From the NCBI GenBank assembly GCA_040387375.1, contig JAZKDW010000056.1:1-64000 (forward strand): a DNA stretch of 64,000 nucleotides, in the 5' to 3' direction. Positions within the stretch are counted from its first letter, which is position 1. The number at the start of each line of letters is the position of its first letter. This document shows positions 33,210 to 42,613 of this stretch, piece after piece. The stretch comes from JAZKDW01 sp040387375. GTDB lineage: Bacteria > Pseudomonadota > Gammaproteobacteria > Burkholderiales > Burkholderiaceae_D. A program made the position numbers and the translations under genes. The notes under the pieces were generated by a model that was not told the DNA's origin, made no database searches, and saw nothing but the letters and a program-made list of their open reading frames with translations.

Positions 33210-34378
33210 TTCCGGTCCTCCTGATGTGGTTGCCAATAATAGGATAGCGCAGCCGCTCCCATGCTGCCCAGCGCCAGCATGGCCGCTGTCAGAAAGACGG
33301 CTTCGGCGCCAAATTTATCCCAGATAACACTTAACATGATGCCGCCAAGCGTGCCGCCCAGTCCGTACGAGATACTGATATATAACGCTTGCCCGCGCGC
33401 CTGCAATGAACCGGCGAACCAGCGCTGCAGCGTTGCCACCGACGCCGAGTGGTGCATGCCGAAGGTAGCGGCGTGCATTATCTGCGCGATCAGCATGAGG
33501 ATGACGTACTCGCCCCAGAAGCCGGTCATCAAGAAACGCAGCACGGCAATGAACAGGCTCGCCATCATCAGCTTCTGCACGCCAAAACGCCGGAAAATTG
33601 GCGCCTGCGTATAGAAGAAGACAATTTCCGCCACCACACCCAGCGACCACATCAAGCCGATTGCCGCGGTGCCATAACCTATCTGCGCCAGATAGAGCGA
33701 ATAGAACACATAGAGCGCCGCATGCGCCGCAATCATCAGGAAGGTCGACACAAAAAAGGCAATGACCTCACGCCGCTTCAGCAGCGCCTTTATCGAGTGC
33801 GGCTGGTGCGGCGCATGGATCTGCGGCGCCTCCTGCATGCGCAGGCTGGCGAACAATACCAGCGCCAGCAACGCCAGCACAATCCAGGGCAAGAATTCGA
33901 TGCCCTGCCAGTCCAGCAACTCGCCCGCCACCGTCACGGCCAGGATAAAACCGACCGAGCCCCACAGGCGCAATCGGCCGTAATGCGTGAGGTCGCCGCG
34001 CATTTCGGACAGCATCAATGCTTCCGATAGCGGACCCTGGGCGCTGGTGAAGGCATTGAGGACAATCATTACGATGAGGAACTGGGCGAAGGTCTGGCCA
34101 AAGAAGATGCCGGCAAAGCTGACCAGCGCGGCCATTGCCGTGAAGCGCAGCACCAGCACCCGCTTCTGGCTCCGGTCCGCCACCCAGCCCCATAAATTAG
34201 GACCGAAGATGCGCATTACCTGCATCAGCGACATCAGGATCCCGATCTGCGCTGCGGTCATGCCCTTGTTCGCGAAGAACAGGCTGGCGTAGGGCGTGAA
34301 CGCGCCGACATAACCGTAGTATGCAAAAAAGAATAAAGCGAAGCTGAAGGACTGTTTAGGCCAGGATAGATGCTGCAC
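33206..34378 (-). CDS. MFS transporter (HcaT/PPP-type)
   Basis: 390-residue, 12-helix transporter of the MFS_1-like/nucleoside-H+ symporter-related group, which includes HcaT (3-phenylpropionate). N-terminal FALFFFAYYGYVGAFTPYASLFFANKGMTAAQIG (given here only as the family-typical first loop), WGWVADRSQKR loop, and YISISYGLGGTLGGIM in the C half. The substrate cannot be told. Four-base overlap with the protease gene suggests one transcript. Confidence 0.78.
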   Translation of the reverse strand: MQHLSWPKQSFSFALFFFAYYGYVGAFTPYASLFFANKGMTAAQIGILMSLMQVMRIFGPNLWGWVADRSQKRVLVLRFTAMAALVSFAGIFFGQTFAQFLIVMIVLNAFTSAQGPLSEALMLSEMRGDLTHYGRLRLWGSVGFILAVTVAGELLDWQGIEFLPWIVLALLALVLFASLRMQEAPQIHAPHQPHSIKALLKRREVIAFFVSTFLMIAAHAALYVFYSLYLAQIGYGTAAIGLMWSLGVVAEIVFFYTQAPIFRRFGVQKLMMASLFIAVLRFLMTGFWGEYVILMLIAQIMHAATFGMHHSASVATLQRWFAGSLQARGQALYISISYGLGGTLGGIMLSVIWDKFGAEAVFLTAAMLALGSMGAAALSYYWQPHQEDRK

Positions 34379-34505
34379 GGTAGCGGCTTGAGGAGAACTG
34401 CAGGCTTGTCATGACGTCTGTTTTTTCACACCATTTACCTTATCCTGCAAGGCATGAACGGGATCGTGTACGGTCCATGCCTCACTGGACTGAGGCGCAT
34501 GCCGG

Positions 34506-35615
34506 CTATCGGCCGGAATTGCATTTCGCCGCAATATCCGGCGTGCCGACCACCACATCACCGCATTGCGCGCGATGCCGCAATGCGTGGTCCATCAATA
34601 CCAGCGCCAGCATCGCTTCGGCAATCGGCGTCGCCCGTATGCCCACGCACGGGTCGTGGCGTCCGAAGGTTTCGACCATGTTCGCAACACCATTCTTGTC
34701 GATCGAATGGCGGGGGGTGCGGATGCTGGAAGTCGGCTTGATCGCAATCGACACCGTGATGTCCTGCCCCGTCGATATCCCGCCCGCGATGCCGCCAGCG
34801 TTATTGGTAGCAAAACCTTGCGGCGTCAATTCATCACCATGTTCCGTGCCTTTTTGCACAATGGATCGAAAGCCGGCGCCTATTTCGACTCCCTTGACCG
34901 CATTGATGCCCATCATTGCGTAGGCAATCTCCGCATCGAGCTTGTCGTACAGCGGTTCACCCAGGCCCACCGGCACATTCGTGGCGACGATGTCGATTCG
35001 TGCACCGCAGGAGTCACCCGCCTTGCGCAAGCTGTCCATGTATTCTTCCAGCTGCGCGATGATGGTCGCATTGGCCGCGAAGAATGGATTGTCGGGTACA
35101 TGTTCCCATGCCTCGAACGGCACGGCGATATCACCCAACTGGCTCATGCAGCCCTTGAAGGTCGTGCCATATTGTTCGCGCAGCCATTTTTTGGCGACTG
35201 CCCCGGCGCCCACCGCAGGTGCGGTAAGGCGCGCGGAAGAACGGCCGCCGCCGCGCGGGTCGCGAATGCCGTACTTTTGCCAGTAGCTGTAATCGGCATG
35301 TCCAGGACGAAACGTCTCGGCAATATTGCTGTAATCATGACTGCGCTGATCCTCGTTAGGAATCAGCAGCGCGATCGGCGTGCCTGTGGTCTTGCCCTCG
35401 AACACCCCGGAAAGAATTTGTACCGTATCCGATTCCTTGCGCTGCGTGACATGGCGGGAGGTTCCCGGTTTGCGGCGATCCAGGTCCGGCTGTATATCGG
35501 CAGCGGACAATTCCATCCCGGGCGGACATCCATCAATCACGCAGCCTATGGCCGGTCCGTGGGATTCGCCGAAGGTCGTGACGGTAAAAAGAGTGCCAAT
35601 AGTATTGCCGGACAT
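34506..35615 (-). CDS. aroC: Chorismate synthase AroC
   Basis: Last step of the shikimate pathway; FMN-dependent loss of phosphate from EPSP. 369 residues. Signatures GESHGPAIGCVIDGCPPG, RPGHADYSYWQKYGIRDPRGGGRSSARLTAPAVG (in parts) and the C-terminal RHDPCVGIRATPIAEAMLALVLMDH are intact. The 275-base divergent gap upstream (35616-35890) separates it from the plus-strand regulator gene and shows no other gene. Confidence 0.97.
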   Translation of the reverse strand: MSGNTIGTLFTVTTFGESHGPAIGCVIDGCPPGMELSAADIQPDLDRRKPGTSRHVTQRKESDTVQILSGVFEGKTTGTPIALLIPNEDQRSHDYSNIAETFRPGHADYSYWQKYGIRDPRGGGRSSARLTAPAVGAGAVAKKWLREQYGTTFKGCMSQLGDIAVPFEAWEHVPDNPFFAANATIIAQLEEYMDSLRKAGDSCGARIDIVATNVPVGLGEPLYDKLDAEIAYAMMGINAVKGVEIGAGFRSIVQKGTEHGDELTPQGFATNNAGGIAGGISTGQDITVSIAIKPTSSIRTPRHSIDKNGVANMVETFGRHDPCVGIRATPIAEAMLALVLMDHALRHRAQCGDVVVGTPDIAAKCNSGR

Positions 35616-35844
35616 GGTTTTAATCGCAGTAGAAGAAATACTGAATTCTACCAGCGTCGGCGATGGGTCCGGCAGGCGCTCTCATTCCGGACGCGCAAAC
35701 GCCGCTTCATTGCCAGCATCGGCCGACGAACGGTCAATGTTGTGAAAACACAAGCGAATTTTTCAAATTCAATTTCCCCAATGAAACTTGCCGCGCAAAA
35801 AGCAACGACATGCCTTTTTATTAATGACCCTTAGCAATAATCGA

Positions 35845-35850
35845 TATACT
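35845..35850 (+). promoter_or_regulatory. Candidate -10 of the response-regulator gene
   Basis: TATACT lies 40 bases before the start codon, followed by a GGAG ribosome site. No good -35 is present at 16-18 bases, so the call is weak and an activator may be needed. Confidence 0.3.
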
Positions 35851-35890
35851 CTTTCCAAGCAAGAACATCAGGATTTCCGGAGAATTTTTT

Positions 35891-38122
35891 ATGCCACCCC
35901 CGATCACGACCATGGAAGATGACTTCATATTCCAGGACGAGACCGTATCAATCGATCCGGTAACGGAATCGGCCGTGCGGCCGGTCTGGCGGCTGTTGAT
36001 CGTCGACGATGATGCTGATGTGCACTCAGCCACCGTCTTCGCGCTTGGCAATGCCCAGATGCAAAAACGGCCACTGGAATTCCTGCATGCCTACACGGCA
36101 GCGCAAGCGCGCGAGTTGCTGGCGCATGAACAGGATATCGCCGTCATTCTTCTCGATGTCGTCATGGAACAGCAGGATGCCGGTCTGCAACTGGTGCGCC
36201 ACATCCGGGAGACGCTCGACCTGAAAGAGGTGCGCATCATCCTGCACACCGGTCAGCCCGGTTATGCCCCGGAGTTCGATGCCATTCGCGATTTTGATAT
36301 CAATGATTACAAGACCAAGTCCGAATTGACTCGCATCAAGCTGTTCACCGCCGTCACCTCGGCCATCCGCTCCTACGAACAAATCTGCGCGATCAACACC
36401 AGCCGCCGCGGCCTGGATTACATCGTGCACGCCAGTACGGAGTTACTGGCGTTGCGGGGATTGCCGCATTTTGCCATCGGTGTGATTAATAAGATTGCCG
36501 GTCTGCTGCACATCCCGTCGCACGGTTTTTTTTGCGAAATCGAACGCTACGATGCGCAGCACATCGATTTTCTGGTCATCGCCGGATCAGGAAAATATGC
36601 CGGCTTCAGTGGACAAAGAATGTCGGCCCTGGGCGAGACGCGCGCTTGCGATGCATTGATGCTATCGGCCAGCAAGCACGGCAATTTCTACAACGACAAT
36701 GCCGTCACGCTCTATTTGCCCGGAAGCGGAAATCGGGACCATGTCATTTTCCTCGATCCCGGTTCAAGCCTGAGCTCGACCGACCAGCGCCTGCTTGAGG
36801 TTTTCTGTAGCAATATCGCCGTCAGCCTGGCGAATGTGACGCTCGTCAGCAAGCTGCACGATTTTGCCTTTTTTGACGAATTGTCGCAGCTTCCGAACCG
36901 TACCCAGTTAATCAATATTATCAATGAGATTCCCGTCACCCCGGCGCGGCATGACAACACGCTGTCGCTGGTGGACATCGACCACTTCGCCGAAATCAAT
37001 GACGCGCTCGGCCACCGGTTCGGCGACCTGCTGTTGCAGTCAGTGGCGAGCCGCCTGCAGTCCCGCCTGGGTGACAAGCTCACCGTGGCACGGGTAGGCG
37101 GCGACACCTTCTCGGTTCTGGGCAACGAAACGCAGGTTAACCCCGACATGATCAGCGCCCTTTTCACCACGCCGTTTTCCATTGATGGCGAAGAAGTACA
37201 GTTGTCGGCGACAGTGGGCTTGCTCAAGCTGGGCGAGCATGAGGGTGGAGGGGTCGAGGCTCTGAAGGACGCAAACATCGCACTCAAGCGCGCCAAGCTG
37301 CACCAGCGCACGGGGCATTATTATTTCTCGCGCAGCATGGGGACCGAGAGCCGCGAGCGGGTGCAGATGATGCATGCGCTGCGCACCGCATTCGAGGAAA
37401 ACAAGCTGACAATCGCCTATCAGCCGCAGGTCAGGCTGAGTACCCGCGAAGTCACGGGCGCCGAAGCGTTGCTGCGCTGGACGACTGACGAAGGCAAATT
37501 GATTTCACCTGATTCTTTCATACCGATCGCTGAATACTCCGGACTGATCATCAGTCTTGGCGAGTGGGTATTGCAGTCCGCTTGTCAGGAGCTGGTGCGT
37601 CTGCGAGCCGCCGGTTTCTCGTCATTCATCATGTCGGTCAATGTATCGCAGGTGCAGTTCCGGCATCCGGATTTCATTGAGATGCTGCACCGCGTATTAC
37701 AGTCCACCGGCGCGCCCCCTGCATTCATCGAACTCGAAATTACCGAATCGATCGCGATGCAGGACCCGGCCATGCTGATCGACACGCTGGCCCGCATTAA
37801 AAAGACTGGAATCAGCATTGCGATCGACGACTTCGGCACTGGCTTCTCATCCTTGAATTATCTGCGCCAACTGCAAATTGACCGCCTCAAGATCGACCGC
37901 TCGTTCGTTGCCGATATTACGACAACTTCGCATGGCAGCAGCATCGCCGAAATGGTGATCCAGCTGGCGCAAAACCTTGGCCTGGCAGTCATTGCCGAGG
38001 GTGTCGAAAGCGAACCGCAAGCCGCGAAACTCGCTTCTCTCGGGTGTTCGATGGCACAAGGCAATCTGTTTGCGCTACCGATGGCTCGGGAAGAATTGGC
38101 AACATGGATGCAAGAACTTTGA
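35891..38122 (+). CDS. Response regulator with DUF3369, degenerate GGDEF and EAL domains
   Basis: 743 residues. Receiver domain near 35-165 with the acidic pocket (IVDDDAD), phosphoacceptor Asp in ILLDVVME, Thr in LHTGQPG and Lys in DYKTKSE. A DUF3369 sensor-like region spans about 170-330. The GGDEF domain carries GGDTF in place of GGDEF (VGGDTFSVL), so cyclase activity is doubtful. The EAL domain (about 500-735) keeps GAEALLRW, NVSQVQF, ELEITES, IDDFGTGFSSL and KIDRSF, so it should hydrolyse c-di-GMP. GGAG lies 8 bases before the ATG. It is followed on the same strand by a histidine kinase gene, its likely partner. Confidence 0.9.
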   Translation: MPPPITTMEDDFIFQDETVSIDPVTESAVRPVWRLLIVDDDADVHSATVFALGNAQMQKRPLEFLHAYTAAQARELLAHEQDIAVILLDVVMEQQDAGLQLVRHIRETLDLKEVRIILHTGQPGYAPEFDAIRDFDINDYKTKSELTRIKLFTAVTSAIRSYEQICAINTSRRGLDYIVHASTELLALRGLPHFAIGVINKIAGLLHIPSHGFFCEIERYDAQHIDFLVIAGSGKYAGFSGQRMSALGETRACDALMLSASKHGNFYNDNAVTLYLPGSGNRDHVIFLDPGSSLSSTDQRLLEVFCSNIAVSLANVTLVSKLHDFAFFDELSQLPNRTQLINIINEIPVTPARHDNTLSLVDIDHFAEINDALGHRFGDLLLQSVASRLQSRLGDKLTVARVGGDTFSVLGNETQVNPDMISALFTTPFSIDGEEVQLSATVGLLKLGEHEGGGVEALKDANIALKRAKLHQRTGHYYFSRSMGTESRERVQMMHALRTAFEENKLTIAYQPQVRLSTREVTGAEALLRWTTDEGKLISPDSFIPIAEYSGLIISLGEWVLQSACQELVRLRAAGFSSFIMSVNVSQVQFRHPDFIEMLHRVLQSTGAPPAFIELEITESIAMQDPAMLIDTLARIKKTGISIAIDDFGTGFSSLNYLRQLQIDRLKIDRSFVADITTTSHGSSIAEMVIQLAQNLGLAVIAEGVESEPQAAKLASLGCSMAQGNLFALPMAREELATWMQEL

Positions 38123-38271
38123 CATTGCAATGACCTGCGGCAGCCCATGGCTAGTTTCTATAGCGGCCGCTGCCTGAAACAGCAGTCGCCATTCATGAAC
38201 GCCTGTCCCCCATCATCATCTGCAACATGGATTCCATGTGCTGGCTGGCGCTTCACTCTTGCGAGTCGCCC

Positions 38272-41200
38272 ATGATCGAACCCATCCCTGCACTGCGGCG
38301 CAATGTCATGCTTGCGGCATTGGCAAGCCTGCTGGTTCCCGCGCTGCTGATTGGCGGCTTGTTGTGGTTCAAGGGATATCAGGATGAAATACGCAAAGGC
38401 ACCCTGGAACTGCTTCAGCAAAATAGCGAGCTGCTTTCCGGCGCCATGCAGGACCCCCTCTGGAACATCAATCCGGACAGTGCAAGCGACCTGCTCGACG
38501 CAATAATGGCGAGCAATCAGGACCTGATTCGAATTGACGTGCGAGACGGCGCCGACGATCCCTTCATTTCAAGACAACGTGCCGAGCGCCGGCCCGGCTT
38601 CACGGCGTCGACGCGCAAACCAGTCAGTTATCGCGGCGCACAAATCGGCTCGGTCGAGCTTGAGATGGGCAGCGCGCGGCTGCACAGGAAGGCTCTCGGC
38701 CAGCTGTCTGAATACGCCGCCGCATTGGCTGTGCAGACAGGACTATCGGTTCTCCTTGTTTTCCTGCTGCTGCAAAAGATCGTGTTCCGGCCGCGGCCCG
38801 GACTTGCCGCAGAGCCGGACCGCGTCTGCGATGCGATTGAAGAAACCACGCAAGTGCCCGCCCGGGCTGCAGGCAAGATTCAGCAGATCGAAAAAAAATC
38901 GGTCGAGCGCGAGGCGCGCTACCGCACGCTGCTCGATCAGAGCCCGATTGCCATCATCGAATGGGACACAAATTGCCGTGTCATCGAGTGGAATGCGGCC
39001 GCGGAACAGATCTTCGGCCATACCCGCCAGCAGGCGATCGGGAAGCATGCGCGTTTCCTGGTGCCGCAATCGGAGCATGAGCGGGTCGGCACGCTGTTTC
39101 GCGCGCTTGCGGAAGGCACTGGCGGGACACGCAGCGTAAACCATAACCTGAGAGCGGACGGCAAGATCATTATCTGCCAGTGGCGAAACACAACGATCGC
39201 AGACCGTGCCGGGCGCACCGATCACCTGCTGTCGATGGGAGAAGACATCACCGAACAGCGCCGCGCCGAAGAAGCGCGGAGCCTGTCGGAGGCAAAATTC
39301 GCCGGCGCATTTCAATGCAATCCTGATTCCGCGTCGATCGTCCGCATCAGCGATGGCATGATCCTGGACGTCAACCAGACCTTTGAAGACTTGACCGGTT
39401 TTTCCCGTGAAGAGTCAGTTGGCAAAACTGCGCTGGCGCTCAATCTGTGGGTCGATCCAGCCCAGCAGGCCGTGCTCTACCAGCAACTCCGCACGGACAA
39501 ACTGGTACGCGACTTTTCATGGTCCATGCGTACCCGGCTCGGCGCAATACGCTTGTGCAAGACGAATGGCACACTTTTCAGCATTGGTCCGGAGTGGTAC
39601 ATACTGACCGTGGTGCAAGACATTACGGACCAGCGCCATCTCGAAGAACAAAAGGCGGAAGCGGAACGTGCCTTGATGCGGCTGGCACAGGGGACCCAGG
39701 ATATGTCGGGCGAGTCTTTCTTCGAACTGCTGGTCGCCGACCTTGCTTCGGCACTGCGCATGGACCGCGCGTTCATCAGCCTGTGCGCACCGCTGGTGTC
39801 GGACCAGATGCGCACCCTCGCCGCCTATGTCAATGGCCGGATCACCAGGAACTTTGAATACGAAATTGCCGCTTCTCCCAGCGAGTCTGTCCTGGCCGGC
39901 GAAATCATCGTATTCCAAACCGGTATCCAGGCCCTCTTTCCGGAAGATCGCAGCCTGGCCGAACAGGGCTGGGACAGTTTCGGTGGCGCACCGATCCGCG
40001 ACGCCGCAGGCAATACCATCGGCGTACTCGCGGTCATGCATTCGCTGCCGCTGGCCAATCCTGATCTGGTGAGATCACTATTACAGGTGTTCAGCGAACG
40101 CGCGTCGGCGGAACTGGAACGCAAACGTGCCGCCGAAGCGTTGCGCAACAGCGAACAGCGGTTTTCCACAATTTTTCACTCGTCGCCGGTTGCGATGTCG
40201 GTCTTTCGTGCGGGAAGCGGCAGCTCCATCGTGGATTTGAACAAGGCATTCGAGCGGCTGTTCATGCTCCAGCGCGAATCCGTGGTCGGCAAGAACGAGC
40301 TGGAGCTATCGATCTACGTCCACGACAGGGAGCGACGGGCGGTGAACAAGGCAATAAACGCCAAGGGCACGCTCAACCGCTATGAAGCATGGATGAGAAA
40401 AGGAGATGGCAGCGAAGCGCTGTTCATGTTATCGGGTAACACATTCGATCTGACAGGGGAAAAATTTGTCATCTTTACCTGGGAAGACATTACCGAGAAA
40501 CATGAAATCGAAAAAGTGATTCTCGAATTGAATGAAAATCTCGAAGACAGGGTAACCGAACGTACGGAAGAACTGCAGCAGGCGAATCAGGAATTGGAAA
40601 GTACGCTGGAAACGCTGAACATGGCGCAGGAAGAACTGGTGCGCAGCGAAAAACTCGCCGCCCTCGGCGCGCTGGTCGCGGGAGTCGCCCACGAACTGAA
40701 CACGCCGATCGGCAACAGCCTGATGGTGGCCAGCACGCTGATCGATCGCACGCGCCAGCTGGCCAGCAATTTCAACAGCGGGCTGAAGCGATCCGCGCTG
40801 GAAAGCTACATCGACGACGCCTGCAAGGCGGGAGATATCCTGGAGCGCAACCTGTACCGGGCGGCCAATCTGGTGTCCAGCTTCAAGCAGGTCGCGGTGG
40901 ACCAGACCAGTTCGCAGCGCCGCGAATTTTCGTTAGCCGAGGTGGTATCGGAAATCATGTTGACGCTTTCGCCGGCCATCACTAAAACCGCATTCAAAGT
41001 GATGCAAACCATTTCGGATGATATTGCGATGGACAGCTACCCTGGTCCGCTGGGACAGGTGCTGACCAACCTGATCAACAATGCTCTGCTGCATGGTTTT
41101 GAGGGCCGCACCAGCGGCACCGTGGCGATCGAGGCGCAGGTCGCGACCGAAGGCTGGCTTGAGTTGACGATACGGGATGATGGCATCGGCATCGCGCCGG

Positions 41201-41400
41201 AAAATCTCAACCGGGTATTCGACCCGTTTTTTACCACCAAGCTGGGCGCAGGCGGTTCCGGACTGGGACTGCCGATCACCCACAATATTGTCACCAGCAT
41301 CCTCGGCGGCAAGATCCGCATGCAAAGCGAGGTGAATGCCGGCACCAGGTTCGTGCTTTTGCTGCCACTGGTTGCGCCGCAGATCCAGGCCGACGAATAA
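38272..41400 (+). CDS. Multi-sensor histidine kinase (PAS-PAS-GAF-PAS)
   Basis: About 1042 residues from ATG 38272; an ATG at 38227 is possible and neither has a good ribosome site. Two membrane helices (about 12-32 and 146-168) flank a periplasmic domain of about 110 residues. Then come PAS (about 215-330), PAS (about 335-455), GAF (about 480-610), PAS (about 620-745), a coiled coil, the phosphoacceptor H box GVAHELNTPIGN (near 805), and an HATPase with NLINNALLHG, DDGIGI and GLGLPITHNIV. No receiver is attached. It lies 149 bases after the regulator gene. Confidence 0.9.
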   Translation: MIEPIPALRRNVMLAALASLLVPALLIGGLLWFKGYQDEIRKGTLELLQQNSELLSGAMQDPLWNINPDSASDLLDAIMASNQDLIRIDVRDGADDPFISRQRAERRPGFTASTRKPVSYRGAQIGSVELEMGSARLHRKALGQLSEYAAALAVQTGLSVLLVFLLLQKIVFRPRPGLAAEPDRVCDAIEETTQVPARAAGKIQQIEKKSVEREARYRTLLDQSPIAIIEWDTNCRVIEWNAAAEQIFGHTRQQAIGKHARFLVPQSEHERVGTLFRALAEGTGGTRSVNHNLRADGKIIICQWRNTTIADRAGRTDHLLSMGEDITEQRRAEEARSLSEAKFAGAFQCNPDSASIVRISDGMILDVNQTFEDLTGFSREESVGKTALALNLWVDPAQQAVLYQQLRTDKLVRDFSWSMRTRLGAIRLCKTNGTLFSIGPEWYILTVVQDITDQRHLEEQKAEAERALMRLAQGTQDMSGESFFELLVADLASALRMDRAFISLCAPLVSDQMRTLAAYVNGRITRNFEYEIAASPSESVLAGEIIVFQTGIQALFPEDRSLAEQGWDSFGGAPIRDAAGNTIGVLAVMHSLPLANPDLVRSLLQVFSERASAELERKRAAEALRNSEQRFSTIFHSSPVAMSVFRAGSGSSIVDLNKAFERLFMLQRESVVGKNELELSIYVHDRERRAVNKAINAKGTLNRYEAWMRKGDGSEALFMLSGNTFDLTGEKFVIFTWEDITEKHEIEKVILELNENLEDRVTERTEELQQANQELESTLETLNMAQEELVRSEKLAALGALVAGVAHELNTPIGNSLMVASTLIDRTRQLASNFNSGLKRSALESYIDDACKAGDILERNLYRAANLVSSFKQVAVDQTSSQRREFSLAEVVSEIMLTLSPAITKTAFKVMQTISDDIAMDSYPGPLGQVLTNLINNALLHGFEGRTSGTVAIEAQVATEGWLELTIRDDGIGIAPENLNRVFDPFFTTKLGAGGSGLGLPITHNIVTSILGGKIRMQSEVNAGTRFVLLLPLVAPQIQADE

Positions 41401-41490
41401 AGGCACCCCTTCCCACAGCTTGGTTACGCCCTCCCTGTCACATGTGGATGTAGCGGCGCCACACCCCAGAGTCGCGAAATTCGTTCCACC

Positions 41491-41518
41491 AGAAAGAAAA
41501 TGATGATATTATTTCTTC
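41491..41518 (+). promoter_or_regulatory. Promoter/operator candidate of the Xre-RES operon
   Basis: An imperfect palindrome (AGAAAGAAAATGAT ... ATATTATTTCTT) covers a TATTAT -10 at 41507-41512, 27 bases before the antitoxin ATG. Overlap of a dyad with the -10 is what autorepression by an Xre antitoxin would need. The -35 is weak. Confidence 0.4.
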
Positions 41519-41539
41519 AGGAAGTACCTGGAGAATATC

Positions 41540-41917
41540 ATGACCGTAGCCAATCACGTCGGCCACGCAGCAGATGCGGCGACCGTCCTCAGCAAGGCTG
41601 TCAAACGCGCCAGCGAACGCCTAGGCATTTCCCAAGCGACTTTAGCCAAGGTCATCGGTCTGAGTCCGGCAACCGTGTCCAGATTATTTAATGGCGAATA
41701 CCTGCTCGATCGCAACAGCAAACAATGGGAGTTTGCGGTATTGTTCATTCGAATTTTCCGCTCCCTGGACTCCATTGTCGGCAATGAAGAAACCGCAAGA
41801 CGCTGGATCAGGGGCGAAAATCCCGGACTCAATGGGCGCCCGATCGAGCTGATGGAGCACGCCGAGGGACTGGTTCGTATTGCCCACTACCTCGATGCCT
41901 CACGTGGAACGATTTGA
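41540..41917 (+). CDS. Xre/MbcA/ParS-type antitoxin
   Basis: 125 residues. Helix-turn-helix SQATLAKVIGLSPATVSRLF near residues 30-50, then the DUF2384-type toxin-binding domain (ARRWIRGENPGLNGRPIELMEHAEGL). GGAG lies 7 bases before the ATG. The next gene starts inside its 3' end, as in known Xre-RES pairs, where the antitoxin binds the RES toxin and represses the operon. Confidence 0.85.
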   Translation: MTVANHVGHAADAATVLSKAVKRASERLGISQATLAKVIGLSPATVSRLFNGEYLLDRNSKQWEFAVLFIRIFRSLDSIVGNEETARRWIRGENPGLNGRPIELMEHAEGLVRIAHYLDASRGTI

Positions 41918-42593
41918 GCCGGCAGACTGGGCGGGCAAAGGGTGGCGCATGGTCGAAGCGCAGCACATTGCGTCAACCATGAAACTCGTCGATAGCCAGG
42001 CCGAACAGGACATCCTCGAATCCCTGCTCGAAGAAAGCAAGCCGGCGCTACCGGCCTCCACCGCAGGACTGGATTACCTGCTGTCGACACCCTTTCGCTA
42101 CCCGACAAGATTGCTAGGTTCACGCTTTCGATCGCCCACGGATCCCGGCGTCTTTTATGCAGCCGGTTCAGAGCGGACCGCCGGCGCCGAACTGGGCTAC
42201 TGGCGCTGGAAATTCCTGATGGATTCGCCGTCGCTGGACCGCCTCGACCCGAATGCACATACCGCCTTTGAAGTGTCGATAAAAGCCGTTGCCATCGATC
42301 TCCAACGTCCGCCGTTTTCCGCAACAGCAGCTGTGTGGACACACCCCACCGATTACAAGGCGACCCAGTCATTGGCGGCCAAGGCCAGACAGAGCGGGAT
42401 CGAGGCCATTCTGTACCAATCGGTTCGTGATCCCGAACCTGGGTGGTGCATCGCCTTGCTGACGCCAAAAGCATTCGCCGGCCCCAAGCATAATCCGGCA
42501 ACCCACACCTGGTTTTTGTCCGTGTCGCGGCATGAGGTCATGTGGCGGCGCGATAGGGAAGCAATGACTTTTTCAACTGCAGGCCGGGCTTAG
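41895..42593 (+). CDS. RES-domain toxin
   Basis: 232 residues from ATG 41895, overlapping the antitoxin by 23 bases; a TTG at 41880 is also in frame. The RES domain shows LLGSRFRSPTDPGVFYAAGSE and TAGAELGYWRW with the conserved Arg, Tyr and Glu. Characterised RES toxins degrade or modify NAD+ and fold like ADP-ribosyltransferases. No Shine-Dalgarno is clear, so translation is probably coupled to the antitoxin. Complete, no frameshift. Confidence 0.85.
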   Translation: MPHVERFEPADWAGKGWRMVEAQHIASTMKLVDSQAEQDILESLLEESKPALPASTAGLDYLLSTPFRYPTRLLGSRFRSPTDPGVFYAAGSERTAGAELGYWRWKFLMDSPSLDRLDPNAHTAFEVSIKAVAIDLQRPPFSATAAVWTHPTDYKATQSLAAKARQSGIEAILYQSVRDPEPGWCIALLTPKAFAGPKHNPATHTWFLSVSRHEVMWRRDREAMTFSTAGRA

Positions 42594-42613
42594 CGGTACA
42601 ACACCGGCCTTGA

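Noticed and set aside
34566..35834. 422-codon plus-strand frame opposite aroC
   Set aside because: aroC is certain on the other strand; the shadow has no recognisable domain.
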